Shown: one piece after another, positions 17,199 to 30,350 of the stretch | How the letters are laid out: each line of letters begins with the position of its first letter | Position numbering within the stretch: position 1 is the stretch's first letter | Assembly: GCA_037975125.1 (NCBI GenBank) | Contig: CM075856.1 | Span: forward strand, 2,054,825-2,118,824 | Origin: Latrodectus hesperus | Lineage: Eukaryota; Arthropoda; Arachnida; Araneae; Theridiidae | Direction of reading: 5' to 3' | Length of the DNA: 64,000 nt | Position numbers and translations under genes: made by a program | The notes under the pieces: generated by a model | Told to the model about the DNA's origin: nothing | What the model saw: only the letters and a program-made list of their open reading frames with translations | The model's database searches: none

Positions 17199-17993
17199 CA
17201 TGGGTTACCAAACTTTTTTTCTCGTGGGCCACTTTCAAAGTTTTACTAATTTCGGTAGACCCCTGTCTGCTACATCTCTACTGTGTTCCCAAAACTCCTG
17301 AAAAATATCACCAAAAATTGGAGATGTTAAGAAGAAAAAATATTAGCACATTTTCTTGTGTCCTATTTACTGAAATAATACTTGAAATAGTATGCAAAAT
17401 TAAAAATATATCAAAATTATAAACATTTATTACAATATACAATAAAAATATATATAACAAATAGGCAGATATTTACTTTTTCCGGCACTGCAAACACTGA
17501 CATCGATTTACTCACAGTTACACTTTTATATTCAAAATCCTGGAAATAACGTTCAAAACGTTCAATTCAAAATCCTGGAGTAACATTTTGTTCATGGCAT
17601 TCGTATTTATACTAATGTAGATTGCAAGCACAGCGCAAGTCGTATTTCATCCCTTTACAGGTCTAAACAAGCGTCCCGGGTGCACGGGCTGCTCTTTGCA
17701 AGTCTCGACATGTGGTGTACACTTGTACTATTATCTATTGTTCAATTCAATTCTGTGTTTGAACCGACTCTCAAATATTTTTGAGTACCTACCAAGTGAA
17801 GGATGCTACTTGTCTACGTTGATAAGTAAATCCGAGCCCAAACTTTTGTTCTTTACTATGAAAACCAGAATATTTTTCGTGGACCCCCACTTACAAATTG
17901 TGAAACCCTGTTTTCTTTTACGTCTATATAGACCCCATGTGGTCTCCTATGGACCCCTGGGGGTCCACCTGGACTACTTTGGGGGAACCTATG
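17199..17993. mobile_element. hAT-like non-autonomous DNA transposon
   Basis: A 795-bp element flanked by an exact 8-bp direct repeat, ATTTAAAC, at 17191-17198 and 17994-18001. An 8-bp duplication is characteristic of hAT elements. The ends are inverted and similar: CATGGGTTACCAAACTTTTT at the left, and CATAGGTTCCCCCAAAGTAG when the right end is read inward. Both resemble hAT termini of the CAGGGGTCCCCAAACT type. No transposase motif is visible inside, and the open frame at 17696-18073 crosses the right terminus, so it is not a gene of the element. Confidence 0.8.
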
Positions 17994-18419
17994 ATTTAAA
18001 CTTAAAAAACGTACCAGCAAAAAATGAGAAACTTGGAAGAATAAAGTTAAAATTAACTATATTAAAAAATTAAATATTAAAAATCTTACAATTGTTGTCT
18101 TTACAGTAAAAACTATTGAAGGAAGTTTTGAAAATAGTTTTGGAAACGTATTAATAATTTGATAAAGAATATTCAGTATTGTTTTTGGAGAATTTCAATT
18201 GCAATTAAAGCATTCCAACCTAATTAAATAATGAGTAGCTAGTTGTGCTATAATATTTTTTTTAAAACGTTTTGAAAATAATTTTTAATATGATATAAAT
18301 TCTTACATATTTTTAATTAGTGATAAACTATGCATAAAAAAGCTGATTAATTTTTTTGTTATTAATTTTTCTCTACAGAAAATAAACTCTCATATATCGG
18401 TATGTGTGTGTTTAATGTT

Positions 18420-18672
18420 GTTGTTTTCTTGTGTTAGCTAGTCAGGCTATATGGGATGTGCTATACTCCACTTTTCCAACTGAACCGTAATTTGGTATAG
18501 AGTCCGACTTCCTCAGCACACACATGCCATAGGTACCCGTTTATAGGGTAGGTGATCATTCACAACCCCTTCATACAAGGAAAGGACAAAGACAAGAGAC
18601 ACAGGGAAAGTGCATTTATGCCCAAACCGGGATTTGACAGGTGGTACAGACCTCCCTATCCGCAGCCTGGCA
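18420..18672 (-). mobile_element. tRNA-derived SINE, family A (diverged)
   Basis: Reverse-oriented. It has the family's GAGTCCGACTTCCTCAG and CCCGTTTATAGGGTAGG segments and a tRNA-like head near 18630-18672 in which the B-box has decayed. A (GTT)n-like stretch at the left is the reverse of the (AAC)n tail. Confidence 0.8.
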
Positions 18673-19229
18673 AGTGTTCGTTTAAATTCAATATTAAATT
18701 TAAATGAATTAAAAGGCTAGAATAAGTTCTATATGTAAATACAGCCTAATTCCTACAATACTAAATTTATGAATACTCCCTAAATTTTATTCGTAAACTG
18801 AAATAAATTGCTGGCCTTAAAATGCAAACCTCAGCGAATTTCTAAGACCTTTTCAAGTACTTTGAATAACTTGTATCATTTTCTAAGGCTTATTCTAAAT
18901 AAATTGATAAGACTTTCAGCAATTATCGATTATGTATACTTTTTGAGATTCACGTATACATTATAGATAATTTTAGCTATGCGATGAATAAAATGCTGTT
19001 CGCGGAAATTATTTTTTGCATCAAATTCTTGCCACATAATAGCAGATTCTTTCAAAATTATGAAAATAAAGAAGCAATCGATTCCAATAATAAATATATA
19101 TAAGGTATATATCCAGAAAGTTTTCGCAACCCATAGAGAGGGAATGAGGTCACCCTCCCAAACACGGATCGCGGTAAATGATGCTGCACTTTGCTGATAC
19201 TAATGGGAAGCCGAATAAACCTATTGAGC
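18673..19229. other. AT-rich stretch, nothing recognised
   Basis: No supported feature before the satellite begins. Confidence 0.4.
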
Positions 19230-21474
19230 CACTGCCGCTTATCCACTTGGTACAAGTAATCAAAAAGAAATCATCTCGTAGTCAATCAATCCACTTGATT
19301 TAACAATCATTCACTCTTGCAGCTCATCCACTTAGTGCATGTAATCACAAAGACATCATTTTAGGGTCAATCCATCCACTTGGTACAACAATCATATACT
19401 TTTGCAGCTCATCCACTTGGTACAGGTAATCACAAAGATATTATCTCATGGTCAATTCATCCACCTGATTTAACAATCATCCACTCTTGCAGCTCATCCA
19501 CTTGGTACAAGTAATCACAAAGACATCATTTCATGGTCAATCCACCCACTTGGTACAAGTAATCACAAAGACATCATTTCATGGTCAATCCATCCACTTG
19601 GTACAACAATCACCCACTTTTGCAGCTCATCCACTTGATACAAGTAATCACAAAGACATCATCTCATGGTCAATTCATCCATATGATTTAACAATCATCC
19701 ACTCTTGCAGCTCATCTACTTGGTACAAGTAATCACAAAGACATCATTTCATGGTCAATTCACCCACTTGGTACAACAATCACCCACTTTTGCAGCTCAT
19801 CCACTTGATACAAGTAATCACAAAGACATCATCTCATGGTCAATTCATCCATATGATTTAACAATCATTCTCTCTTGCAGCTCATCCACTTGGTACAAGT
19901 AATCACAATGACATCATCTCATGGTCAATTCATCCACCTGATTTAACAATCATCCACTCTTGCATCTCATCCACTTAGTACAAGTAATCACAAAGACATC
20001 ATTTTATGGTCAATCCATCCACTTGGTACAACAATCATCCACTTTTGCAGCTCATCCACTTGGTACAAGTAATCACAAAGACATCATTTCATGGTCAATT
20101 CATCCACCTGATTTAACAATCATCCACTCTTTTAGCTCATCCACTTGGTACAAGTAATCACAAAGACATCATCTCATGATCAATTCATCCACCTGATTTA
20201 ACTATCATCCACTCTTGCAGCTCATCCACTTGGTACAAGTAATCACAAAGACGCTATTTCATGGTCAATCCATCGAAGCTCATCCACTTGGTACAAGTAA
20301 TAACAAAGACATCATCTCATGGTCAATTCATCCACCTGATTTAACAATCATCCACTCTTGCAGCTCATCCACTTGGTACAAGTAATCACAAAGACATCGT
20401 TTCATGGTCAATCCATCCACTTGGTACAGCAATCATCCACTTTTGCAGCTCATCCACTTGGCACAAGTAATCACAAAGACATCATCTCATGGTCAAGCCA
20501 TCCACTTTGTACAACAATCATCCACTTTCGCAGCTTATCCCCTTGGTACAAGTAGTCACAAAGACATCATCTCATGGTCAATTCATCCACCTGATTTAAC
20601 AATCATCCACTCTTGCAGCTCATCCACTTGGTACAAGTAATCACAAAGACATCATTTCATGGTCAATCCACCCACTTGGTACAACAATCACCCACTTTTG
20701 CAGCTCATCCACTTGATACAAGTAATCACAAAGACATCATCTCATGGTCAATTCATCCATATGATTTAACAATCATTCTCTCTTGCAGCTCATCCACTTG
20801 GTACAAGTAATCACAATGACATCATCTCATGGTCAATTCATCCACCTGATTTAACAATCATCCACTCTTGCATCTCATCCACTTAGTACAAGTAATCACA
20901 AAGACATCATTTTATGGTCAATCCATCCACTTGGTACAACAATCATCCACTTTTGCAGCTCATCCACTTGGTACAAGTAATCACAAAGACATCATTTCAT
21001 GGTCAATTCATCCACCTGATTTAACAATCATCCAATCTTTTAGCTCATCCACTTGGTACAAGTAATCACAAAGACATCATCTCATGATCAATTCATCCAC
21101 CTGATTTAACTATCATCCACTCTTGCAGCTCATCCACTTGGTACAGGTAATCACAAAGACGTTATTTCATGGTCAATCCATCGAAGCTCATCCACTTGGT
21201 ACAAGTAATAACAAAGACATCATCTCATGGTCAATTCATCCACCTGATTTAACAATCATCCACTCTTGCAGCTCATCCACTTGGTACAAGTAATCACAAA
21301 GACATCGTTTCATGGTCAATCCATCCACTTGGTACAGCAATCATCCACTTTTGCAGCTCATCCACTTGGTACAAGTAATCACAAAGACATCATCTCATGG
21401 TCAAGCCATCCACTTTGTACAACAATCATCCACTTTCGCAGCTTATCCCCTTGGTACAAGTAGTCACAAAGACA
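19230..21474. repeat. 85-bp satellite with 908-bp higher-order repeat
   Basis: About 26 tandem units of 85 bp, each containing CTCATCCACTTGGTACAAG, TAATCACAAAGACATCAT, CATGGTCAAT and an AACAATCATCCACT segment. From about 19660 the array is two near-identical blocks of 908 bp (about 19660-20566 and 20567-21474). Shared rare variants appear 908 bp apart, such as a shortened unit containing CCATCGAAGCTCATCC (about 20272 and 21180) and a unit with TTGCATCTCATCC. Open frames through it recur every 255 bp because 3 x 85 is divisible by three; they are not genes. Confidence 0.95.
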
Positions 21475-24400
21475 ACACTTTTTGTTATACTATAAAGGGG
21501 AAGATTCTAGAAGCAAGGGGCTATACAAAAATTATTATAACCAATCATTAAAATTTGGCCACCTCGAAATTTTTTTAGTTATTTCCCCTCCCCTATTTGG
21601 AGGATAAATTTTGCGCAGAGAGCTGCAAACTTACAAGAATACAGAAAATATTTTATTTTTCATGTGTGTATATGTGTATACTTCAGATGTATATTTTCAT
21701 GTTTCATTAACTGTACGTATAGTTGATGCTTTCGATAATGTATGATGTTTTTAGTTATATTATAAAATTTCTGGCATTTTCTTGGTAGTTCATATATTTT
21801 TAAACTATTGTTATTTATATGATATTTCTAAGAAACTTTAATAAGTTTTTAATATTTATATGTAATTCTTATATATCATTAAGATTAGAGATTTAAAAAA
21901 ATATCGCTTTTTTTACGATTTCTATTACTTAGGGCCAATTTACGCTTATTAGGGTTGCTTTCAATACCTAAGTCATTCTTAACTTGCTAGAAAAAAAATC
22001 AACACATGACCACAATACTCATTTTTATCGGTTAATTAATTGTTAATAAGTTAATAACTTCTGATTGCTGAATATGCAAACTCTATAGTGATTGATTTCA
22101 TTGTTTCAGTATGATATTTGGTAGGATTTTGAAAAACTTTCTTGGATTTCTATTTATAAAGACATGGATTTTCCACAAAATATTTGCGAATACATCTTTC
22201 TAATTGTTTATTTTCATGACATTAAGAGAAATTAATTTGATTCATAAGCTTTAAGTAACAATTCTTAACAACGCAATTTTCCTAGTGGTTTAAAACAAAA
22301 GCTTAAATCAATACTTCAGGTTCTTTACAACCTAATAAATTCTTCATATATAAATTTTAGAATCAAATGTTATAAATTATAGGATATATTTTCAGTCACT
22401 AAATTATAAGATATTATTCGAGATTTCCGATAAATTTGGTGAAATCTTACTTTAAAAGAAAAAAAAAGCATCCTCAAACACGCTTTATTCATAAATATGA
22501 AATATGCACACTAATAAAAGTCAATGAAAATATGCACATTACTAAAGTAAAAATACATCCAATGCACAGTTTAAAATTTAAAATTGAATTCCTTCACTTA
22601 AACATTAGTGTAAGAAATATATTTCATTTTTTAAAATGGGTATAAATTGTGTCTACCTTATACGTTAGTCATAAGCACAAAATATGCACACTAATGAAAG
22701 TAAATGCAAAATACGCACAGTAGAAAGTAAAAATGTATCCAATGCACAATTTAAAAGTGAGAATTCTTTCCCTTAAACAATAGTGCAAGAAATATATATT
22801 ATTTTTTTAAATGTTTATAGCAGCATCTTAAAAATTATTAATATTTAATAAATAGAAAGTTTTATTAGAATCTCCTCTGAATTTTTTGGCGATGAATCGG
22901 ATTCCTTTTTCGTAGACATATCACTCTTAGCAATGAAGCTAGTCTAAATAAGACCAAACCTATAAAAATTTTAAGAGTTTAATATTTGCTATTATTCCCA
23001 AGAAAAATAGCAAATTCGATAACTGACCCTATTGTAATTTATTACGCTGTAAGATCTTATCCATATTTAACATCTGTGAAAAGTCTATGGCTTATTTGCT
23101 GGTATAGAAGGAGTAGGAAAGAGATAGATCACACTTAATTAATCTAGTCACTGGGAAATAGTTCGAATTTATGCGAAGTTTGCTTGGATTTAGTGGCTTT
23201 TAAACGACAGAAATAAACAGATCCATTGAATTAGAGAAACAAACATTTATTCCTTTTAAATTACAGTATTTGCATTCTATATTGAGCCAAAGCAATCTAA
23301 GCGAGAAATATAAGTTCTCGTCTCCAAAATGTTGTAGATGGAACGTGTCTTAGCCGAGGATTATCGCTCTAAAAGAATCTATAATCTAGAAATAGAGTTT
23401 TCGTTACATTGAAAGTCATAGATTCTGTCAATGACTTTTTCCTCAAATGTGGTATGTAAGTTTTAAAAAAATAATTTAAAAAAAAAAATAAAAAAATTAG
23501 CATTTTATTTCAATTAACATAATTGAATTTATAATTTATAGTGACCGAATGTCATATCAAGAATTCTTTATGTAATAAAAGATTTATAAATAAATATACT
23601 AGAACTTATAATTCCAAATTGATGACTGCTTTTTCTCAACATTTTACGAAATAAATTTCTTGAGAATTTCACGAAAAAAGAATCTGCCATTAGAAATTGA
23701 AAATTATGAAAACTAACATTTGTCAAATATTCACTTAATCATATTTAAATGAGCAGTGGTATTATTGCTTCATTTAGATAAGTAAATTACTTACCTAAAG
23801 AAAATAAATTAATTTCATCAATTAAATAATTTGCAGTGATGCTTACATTTCATTACAAATTTTATTTGAATCGCTTAGATCAATTTTCGTGATATTTTAC
23901 AAAACTGTATTTATTTGACAATATTTTTAGTTGCATTATATGTTTTCATATTTAATATAGCATTGTTTTACTTTCAGAGACATTATTACTCTCACTTATA
24001 TTCTCATGATATAAAAGATTTTTTTATAATTCAGAAACTCTTTTTTAGAATTTAAATTGGTACATTTACTCCTAATTTTCTTAGTTAAACCTATTAAGAA
24101 CTTTTACATAAAATGTTTTAAGACTCGTTGCCATTTTAGTCCCAATTACACCTGAAATTATTAAAAAAAAGAGCCTAAGTGATATTGAACTTCCATAAAA
24201 TATACAACTCCCCGTATTCAATTATACTATCGGTCACTTTTCATTTCAGAGTCGGTAAAATTATTATTTCCAGACAGAGGCAGGGGTAATGATCTTCAAT
24301 TAATAAAAAATTGCTCAAGATCACTGAACTTAGTCCGTTAAAACTTGAAGCAGACGACCAATTTTTCACTATGGAACGGAAAAGTCAAACGACATTTTAA

Positions 24401-27400
24401 TAGCTATTTTCTACCATTAACCAATTAGAAGTGAAGTCAACAGACTCTTAATCCGATCCCTCAGTAGATCAGTCTTTAAAGGGATCGGAATGTCTTTGCA
24501 CAGACATTTGGAAAAAGAGATAAGCCAGCGGACAAGATGGAATCCATTTCTTTTTCTTCTGAGATTCTTCTGAAGGAAATGAAAGTTCTTCAACCTGATA
24601 TTTTTTTCTAAAGCGTGATAAAACTCTCGAGAATCACTAAAAAAATCTCCCTTGCCAAATTTACTTTCACCATCTGGTTGTGTCTTATTATTTGGAAGAT
24701 AAAGGTCTGGTCCTGCTCTTTGATTGCCAACTCTTGGCTCGAGATATAAAATAATAGTTCAATGACTTTCTTAAAATAGTGGTGAAAAGGTGCAGACAAA
24801 GCACACACACATGGAAACGAGTTAGTGACCTTGAGTAAAGATTTGCACTACACATATTATTATATAACAATTATTCGTTTTCTTGCGTGAAGTTTTTATT
24901 TATAAAAGTAATATCTGTTTATAATACATGAATCTTAAATAATATATATAGAAAGATGTCAAATTTTATAATTGCAGATACTGTTTTCTATCCTGCACTT
25001 ATAATTCTTATACTCAGAATACATTCCAATTAGATGAAAAGGAAAGTGAAAAGGGAAAATTTAGAATACAAATATATTTCCTTGGAAATTGAAAATATTT
25101 GTTCCAAATTTAAAATATATTAATTATTCTAGTGATCAGAATCTTTGTCGGCTCCATAATATTTATGCAATCAATCTTAGCTTAATTATAAATTCTGTAA
25201 ATCAAAGTAACTGCTTTCTTTGTCTTAAAATGATGAAAAATAAAAATCACCTTGCTTTTCAAAGTAATCACTATCTTTGCATTTAATAGTTACAAATAAA
25301 ATTATTTTCTGTAGGGTTTCCATATCCATGTCAAAGAAAATGATAAAAACAAATGAAAAATTTAAGAATGAAAATTATATTTTAGACCGTCTAAAAGTAT
25401 TAAAAAAAATTAAATCTCAAATTTCCTCCATAAAGATAAGAAAAAAAGTAAGAAAGAATTTTTAAATGCTTTAGCATTTCATGATTAAGTATTTATATAT
25501 TATTTCCCTTCTCGTAAAATGTGTTTTTTTCATGTACACAATTTTTTTACAAAAAGAAATCCGTTAATTCTGTCACTTGTAAATATATATTTTTAATATA
25601 ATTTATAATCCAGACGCACTGGTATAAATTGTATAATATTTTTGTTTTAAATACTTAATAATAATAAATTTAAACTTAACATGCATATTATGTATATTAG
25701 ATAGTATAAACCATACTTTCTTTGTATTTTCATACATGTCATCATTTTAATTATTAGTAAATACAACTGTAAGGAACTTTCTAAAAACTGTTGTGGGACC
25801 ATATATGGAATGCATATCAACCATCAAAATTTTGATGGTATGTTTATTAGTAAAAAAGATTTCTTTATACTCGAAATTAAAGTAAATTCGATAGGAGAAA
25901 TGTATAAGCAGGTTAATTTTTATCCATTATATTTAAGAATAAAATAAGTACAATTTATGTGGCAACATCTACAAAATGGCAAACACGTTATCAAAATTTC
26001 GGTTGCATATTCTGTTGTTGAACTAATTTCTGCCAGTTTCTAAAATGTCATCTCTCCAACTGGGCAAACATAAAACCCTTCTTACTCATCTCGTAAAATC
26101 AGAGAGATTAACCGATATCGAATCGTTCGAATAGTGAAAGAACAAATCGATGAAAGAAGAAAAAAGGAAACTGAATTCTAAGAAAATATTCTTAGAAGTT
26201 TCTAACTAGATAGCTTTTCTTATTACGTAATATTCTAATCAGAACGGCAATCTAATGCTGTTTCTCTATCGAATCTGCATTCCAAATTCAAATTAGAACG
26301 AAGATTCATAAGCGGTTAATTTATACTCATATTTATATTCGTTGATAGCAAAGGATATTCAAAAATGCAATTAAGAATTGCATCTATTTTTAGTTTAGAC
26401 CCTCAGAAACTTCTGTCGATTTTAGCTATCTGTACCTTAATGACGTATTAATCATTTTCCAATTCATTGAATTTCCATTCAAATTTCTCAACTAACTTGA
26501 ACTACTTCTTTTCTTCTAAAAAACTTTTTGTTATGTTATCTTCTCTAATAAGCGTTGTTATTGGATTACAAATAAACATCATACAGTAAAATATATTGCT
26601 ATAACCGTCCTTGGATTAAATGCAATATACTTGATACTAAATTATTTATTAAAATATCAACGAAAAAGAGTTATACAGGAAACTATAAAAATACTAAATA
26701 AATGGATATTACAGTTAGCATTTAAAATTAATTTTTGAATACAAGGAATAAATTTTAAAATTTTTGAATCGGAATAACTTTTGAATCAACATTTTAGGTT
26801 AGGTTAGGATACGGCAAAAAACTGTTTTGGAGCCTTATGCTCATAGGCTTATAGCTCGCATTGAATAAAATTGAGTTTTTTTACAAAATTCGTCAAAAAT
26901 TTAGAACACCCTCAACTTTTTAGAATTTTACTTCATTGACTTCTGTCTGTTGTTCCTGTTGCCACTAAATTCGATAAAAATCACTCTGTTAAACTGTTTA
27001 TGAGCCTCGTATAATACTTGTATTTCTACTAAAAACTTCTTTTCTTCGAAAGAATGATCCCATACAATCAATATTCATCCGCCATATATCTTTGAAATAT
27101 TTTTTTGAATATAGATTTATCAATAACACATTTTATATATTTTCTCAATGGCATTTTTTTTCTATAATTGGAAGGACAGTTACATTGTTTTGAAACAATT
27201 AATCGATATAACAGTCATACTGCATATTATCACCATTTACAATAGTGTAACTTAAAATTCAAAATTTTATTTCTTAAAAAAGGCGGAATTATACAATATT
27301 ATTATTATTTCTCTGAAAGGCAGAATTTTACTTATTTTTACTTCAAATTTTTCCTACAGTATTTTTAAAAAGTTAAAAATGTATTTAAAAAATACATATT

Positions 27401-28080
27401 TATGACGAACAGAATGGAAAGGATTCATCGATAAGATGTCATAAATATTCATCGACGAATTTTGATCTGGGTTACAGGCTTTTATGATTCGTTTTTCAGC
27501 TGCCAAAAGCCTCTACATATTCATAAAAATGGCACGAGAAGCACGCGCGAACTATGCCGATTTTATAAATCTTTTTTTCTCAATAATTACTTGCTTTAAG
27601 TTATTTTAATTTCAAAATTATATAACTTAAAATCTATAACAAAAATATCATTTAAAATATTCAGTTTACATAAATATTTATTTATTTTGTTTCCAAGATT
27701 TATCAAAATACGATTTCGCATTTGAAATACTTATTTCTAAAAGAAATTATAATCCGAAAGTTTTCAATTTTTAAATTGTATATTTTTTATTATTTTTCAT
27801 ATGCATATAATAAAAAATATGGTCTATTCTATCACGTTCAATTTTTAATTTGTTCGTCATAAATAAGAAATGTATTATAAATCAGCATATTAATTGTATC
27901 CAAAAATAAAAATATATTTTATAATTCTTTTAAATTTTTACAAAAATTATAGTTTGTGTGCGCATTTTACATGCGTAATAAACTGTAGTGCCACAAAACT
28001 TAGAATATCCAATTATTTTAAGAAATTAAAATTTCTATCCGACTTTATCTTAAATGCATGTAATAAGGGCATTGTAATGA
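21475..28080. other. Long AT-rich region without recognisable genes
   Basis: No transposase, reverse transcriptase, tRNA-box or family-like frame is visible. Short structures present are a 180-bp direct duplication (22481-22820), a 9-bp stem near 24450-24495, and a perfect 20-bp palindrome at 25820-25839. It may be intron or intergenic DNA. Confidence 0.45.
22481..22820 (+). repeat. 180-bp direct duplication
   Basis: AATATGCACACTAAT occurs at 22501 and again exactly 180 bp later at 22681. The following ATCCAATGCACA, CACTTAAACA/CCTTAAACA and AAGAAATATAT segments repeat in order. The two copies have diverged visibly. Confidence 0.8.
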
Positions 28081-28188
28081 CTTTTGTAATAAGCGCATGA
28101 ATTTAAAACTTTTGTAATAAGTGCATGAATTTAAAACTTCTGTAATAAGTGCATGAATTTAAAACTTTTGCAATAAGTGCATGACTAT
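28080..28188 (+). repeat. 28-bp minisatellite
   Basis: About 3.5 copies of a 28-bp unit containing TTGTAATAAGTGCATGAATT and TAAAAC, with single-base variants. Confidence 0.9.
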
Positions 28189-28997
28189 TGTAAAAATTAT
28201 TCTAAGACGTTATGTAAAAATGCTGACTGTGTGTGTCGTAATGTTATGTAAAAAGGCTAATAAAACATTATGTGATGTAAAATTTGCAGCAGATTACTCT
28301 GGTGTCCATAATTGCCAGGCACTTGTTGCTGGTAAAACTTCCGTGCTTTTTTTAAATCTTCATTATCTTGTTATACAAAATAGCATAAAGTGCTAACAAT
28401 AGTATTCTTTTAAGCACTAATTCATTCAAGTGCAAAATATGTACATGAGATATTTATTCGTATAGACTTGAAATACATGGTTATAAGACATAAATAGGAC
28501 GTGTAAATCTAATGGCTCAAGACGGATAAATTAACTTGAAACTATGGCATAAAAGGAATACTGGTCCACTACAAATATCCCCAGGGAATTAAGAATTTTA
28601 AGACACCAACTGTTAAATATAAAAAAATATTTAACGGCACTTACTATTTAGCTTCTTTTTAACCACTTCAGTATCATGCAGTCTATAAGTTATTTTTTTA
28701 ATGTACTAGTCCATGGTCACTGATTGCTTAGGGCATCTAAAATGTTGATATTGGTGTAGTATGACTATTTTTAGATATAAATCTATGGTCATTTGATTTC
28801 AATTAATTATTATAAATGTGTGGCAATACTCTGCTTACCTAAAATATTCTCATTTCATCTGTTTTAAAAATCTATTTGCTAACGTTTAAATTAAACGTTT
28901 TTTGTAAATTTATTATTAATATCCGAATATTACTGTTAAAGGGTTAAATCACATAAAAATATTTAAACTTGCAAAATCTTTGTTCATACATTTTCGT
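28189..28997. other. AT-rich stretch, nothing recognised
   Basis: One 71-codon frame (28181-28396) starts in the minisatellite and shows no family resemblance. Confidence 0.4.
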
Positions 28998-30350
28998 AGA
29001 GTCGCAGTGGCTTGGTTGGTTATGGCGTCGTTCTCTTTATCTGAAGTTCTCAATGAGTTCGAACCGAAGATCCGTCGTGTTCGCCAATGGCGGTTTAAGT
29101 ACGTTGAAACTGGGCGTGGTCGCAATGTCCTCCAAGTAAAATGATACCTACTGGGGTGTCAAATCAAGTATAAATTGGTCTTCTGCTTAGTTCTTCTTCT
29201 TAACTGGCGTTACAGCCCTATGCAGGCCTTAGCCTCCAATACAACCTCCTTCCACTTTTCCCGCTTCAGAGCCAAATTTTTCCAATTCCTTATCTTCATG
29301 GTCTCCAGGTCCTTTTCCACATTGTCAATCCATGTTTCTCTGGGTCTCCCTTCTTCTTGCTATTGAATAATTTACCCTTTGTTATCTTTTTTATGATATT
29401 TTTTTCATCTCTGCGGTGTACGTGGCCAAGCCACCGTATTCTTTGTGCTTTAATGAATCTCACTATGTCTTCGTTTCTCACTGGGTGCATTAATTCTTTA
29501 TTGTTTCTTCTGATCCATACACCATTTTCAAGCCTTGGTCCATAGATTTTCCTTAAAATTTTACGTTCAAAAATTCTAATATATTCCGAGTCCCTTACAT
29601 TCAATGTCCATGTTTCTCCGGCAAATGTAACGATTGGTCTAATAAGGGTTTCATAGATTTGCAGTTTTGTTTTTCGAGATATCAATCTATTATTAACTTT
29701 TTATTTGCGTAGAAAGCTCTATTACCAGCTTGCATTCTCTCGCATATTTCATTTTGTAGGCTGTTGTCATTGCAAATAAAAGTTCCAAGATACTTGAATT
29801 GTGACACTGCTTCAAAATTTTTACCCTCGATTTCAATACTTCTTGGTTCCCTTCTAGATTCGTTGGGCGATATTATCAAATATTTGATCTTGCTTTCATT
29901 GATTTGTAAACCAACATTGTTGGCTCTACTTTCCAACTCTCTATAACATTCCTTTAAAGTCCTTTAATTTCTTGAGATGATCACAATGTCATCAGCATAT
30001 GCACAAATTTGGCTGGATTTATGGTAGATTGTACCTCTTTGTGCAATTGGCTTAATAGCAGTATGTAGAGCTAGATTCAATAGTGTAGCCCTCACCTTGT
30101 CTCCCACATTTGTTTAATGCAAAGGTATCACTCATTTTGCCATTGACCTTAACCTTGGCTTTCGAGTTTTCCATCGTCATCCTTATCAATCTAGTTAATT
30201 TCTTTGGTATATTCATTCCTGAAAGTTCTTCAAGTAGCCTTTTTCTATTTATCTTCTGCTTTGTTCTTGCTTCAAAATCACGAAGATTCGACCTGGCTGT
30301 TTTTATCTAACTGGTGGAACTCAACTCAGGACTAGATACAGGAAAGCATG
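28998..30350 (+). mobile_element. SINE family E split by a LINE
   Basis: The left part (28998-29178) has a tRNA-like head with GAGTTCGAACC and a body segment CAATGTCCTCCAAGTAAAATG. The right part (30269-about 30350) continues with GCTTCAAAATCACGAAGATTCG and CTCAACTCAGGACTAG. In the uninterrupted copy at 50640-51006 these segments are adjacent in the same order, so the LINE between them was inserted later. Confidence 0.85.
29196..30251 (-). pseudogene. RTE-like LINE pol, 5'-truncated, nested in SINE
   Basis: Minus-strand remnant of the C-terminal half of an endonuclease/reverse-transcriptase. It begins inside the RT domain with RKRLLEELSGMNIPKKL, then shows a KVKVNGK motif and the catalytic AYADDIVII box (about 29970-30010), with an in-frame stop just after it. 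It goes on to FKYLGTFI, YETLIRPIVTFAGETWTL, FERKILRKIYG and RIRWLGHVHRRD, and ends with RETWIDNVEKDLETM-type motifs after a frameshift near 29340. A 17-bp direct repeat with one mismatch, TCTTCTGCTTAGTTCTT (29179-29195) and TCTTCTGCTTTGTTCTT (30252-30268), flanks it. The tail is (AAG)n. It is inactive. Confidence 0.9.

Noticed and set aside
17696..18073. 125-codon open frame
   Set aside because: It runs across the right terminus and target duplication of the hAT-like element and has no domain.
19230..21474. CRISPR-like array of repeats and spacers
   Set aside because: The whole 85-bp unit is repeated, with no unique spacers, in a eukaryotic context.
19487..21551. Series of 65-80-codon open frames resembling a repetitive His/Ser/Thr-rich protein
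   Set aside because: They arise because three 85-bp satellite units make 255 bp, divisible by three. Stops recur at the same unit position and nothing suggests a signal peptide or splice structure.
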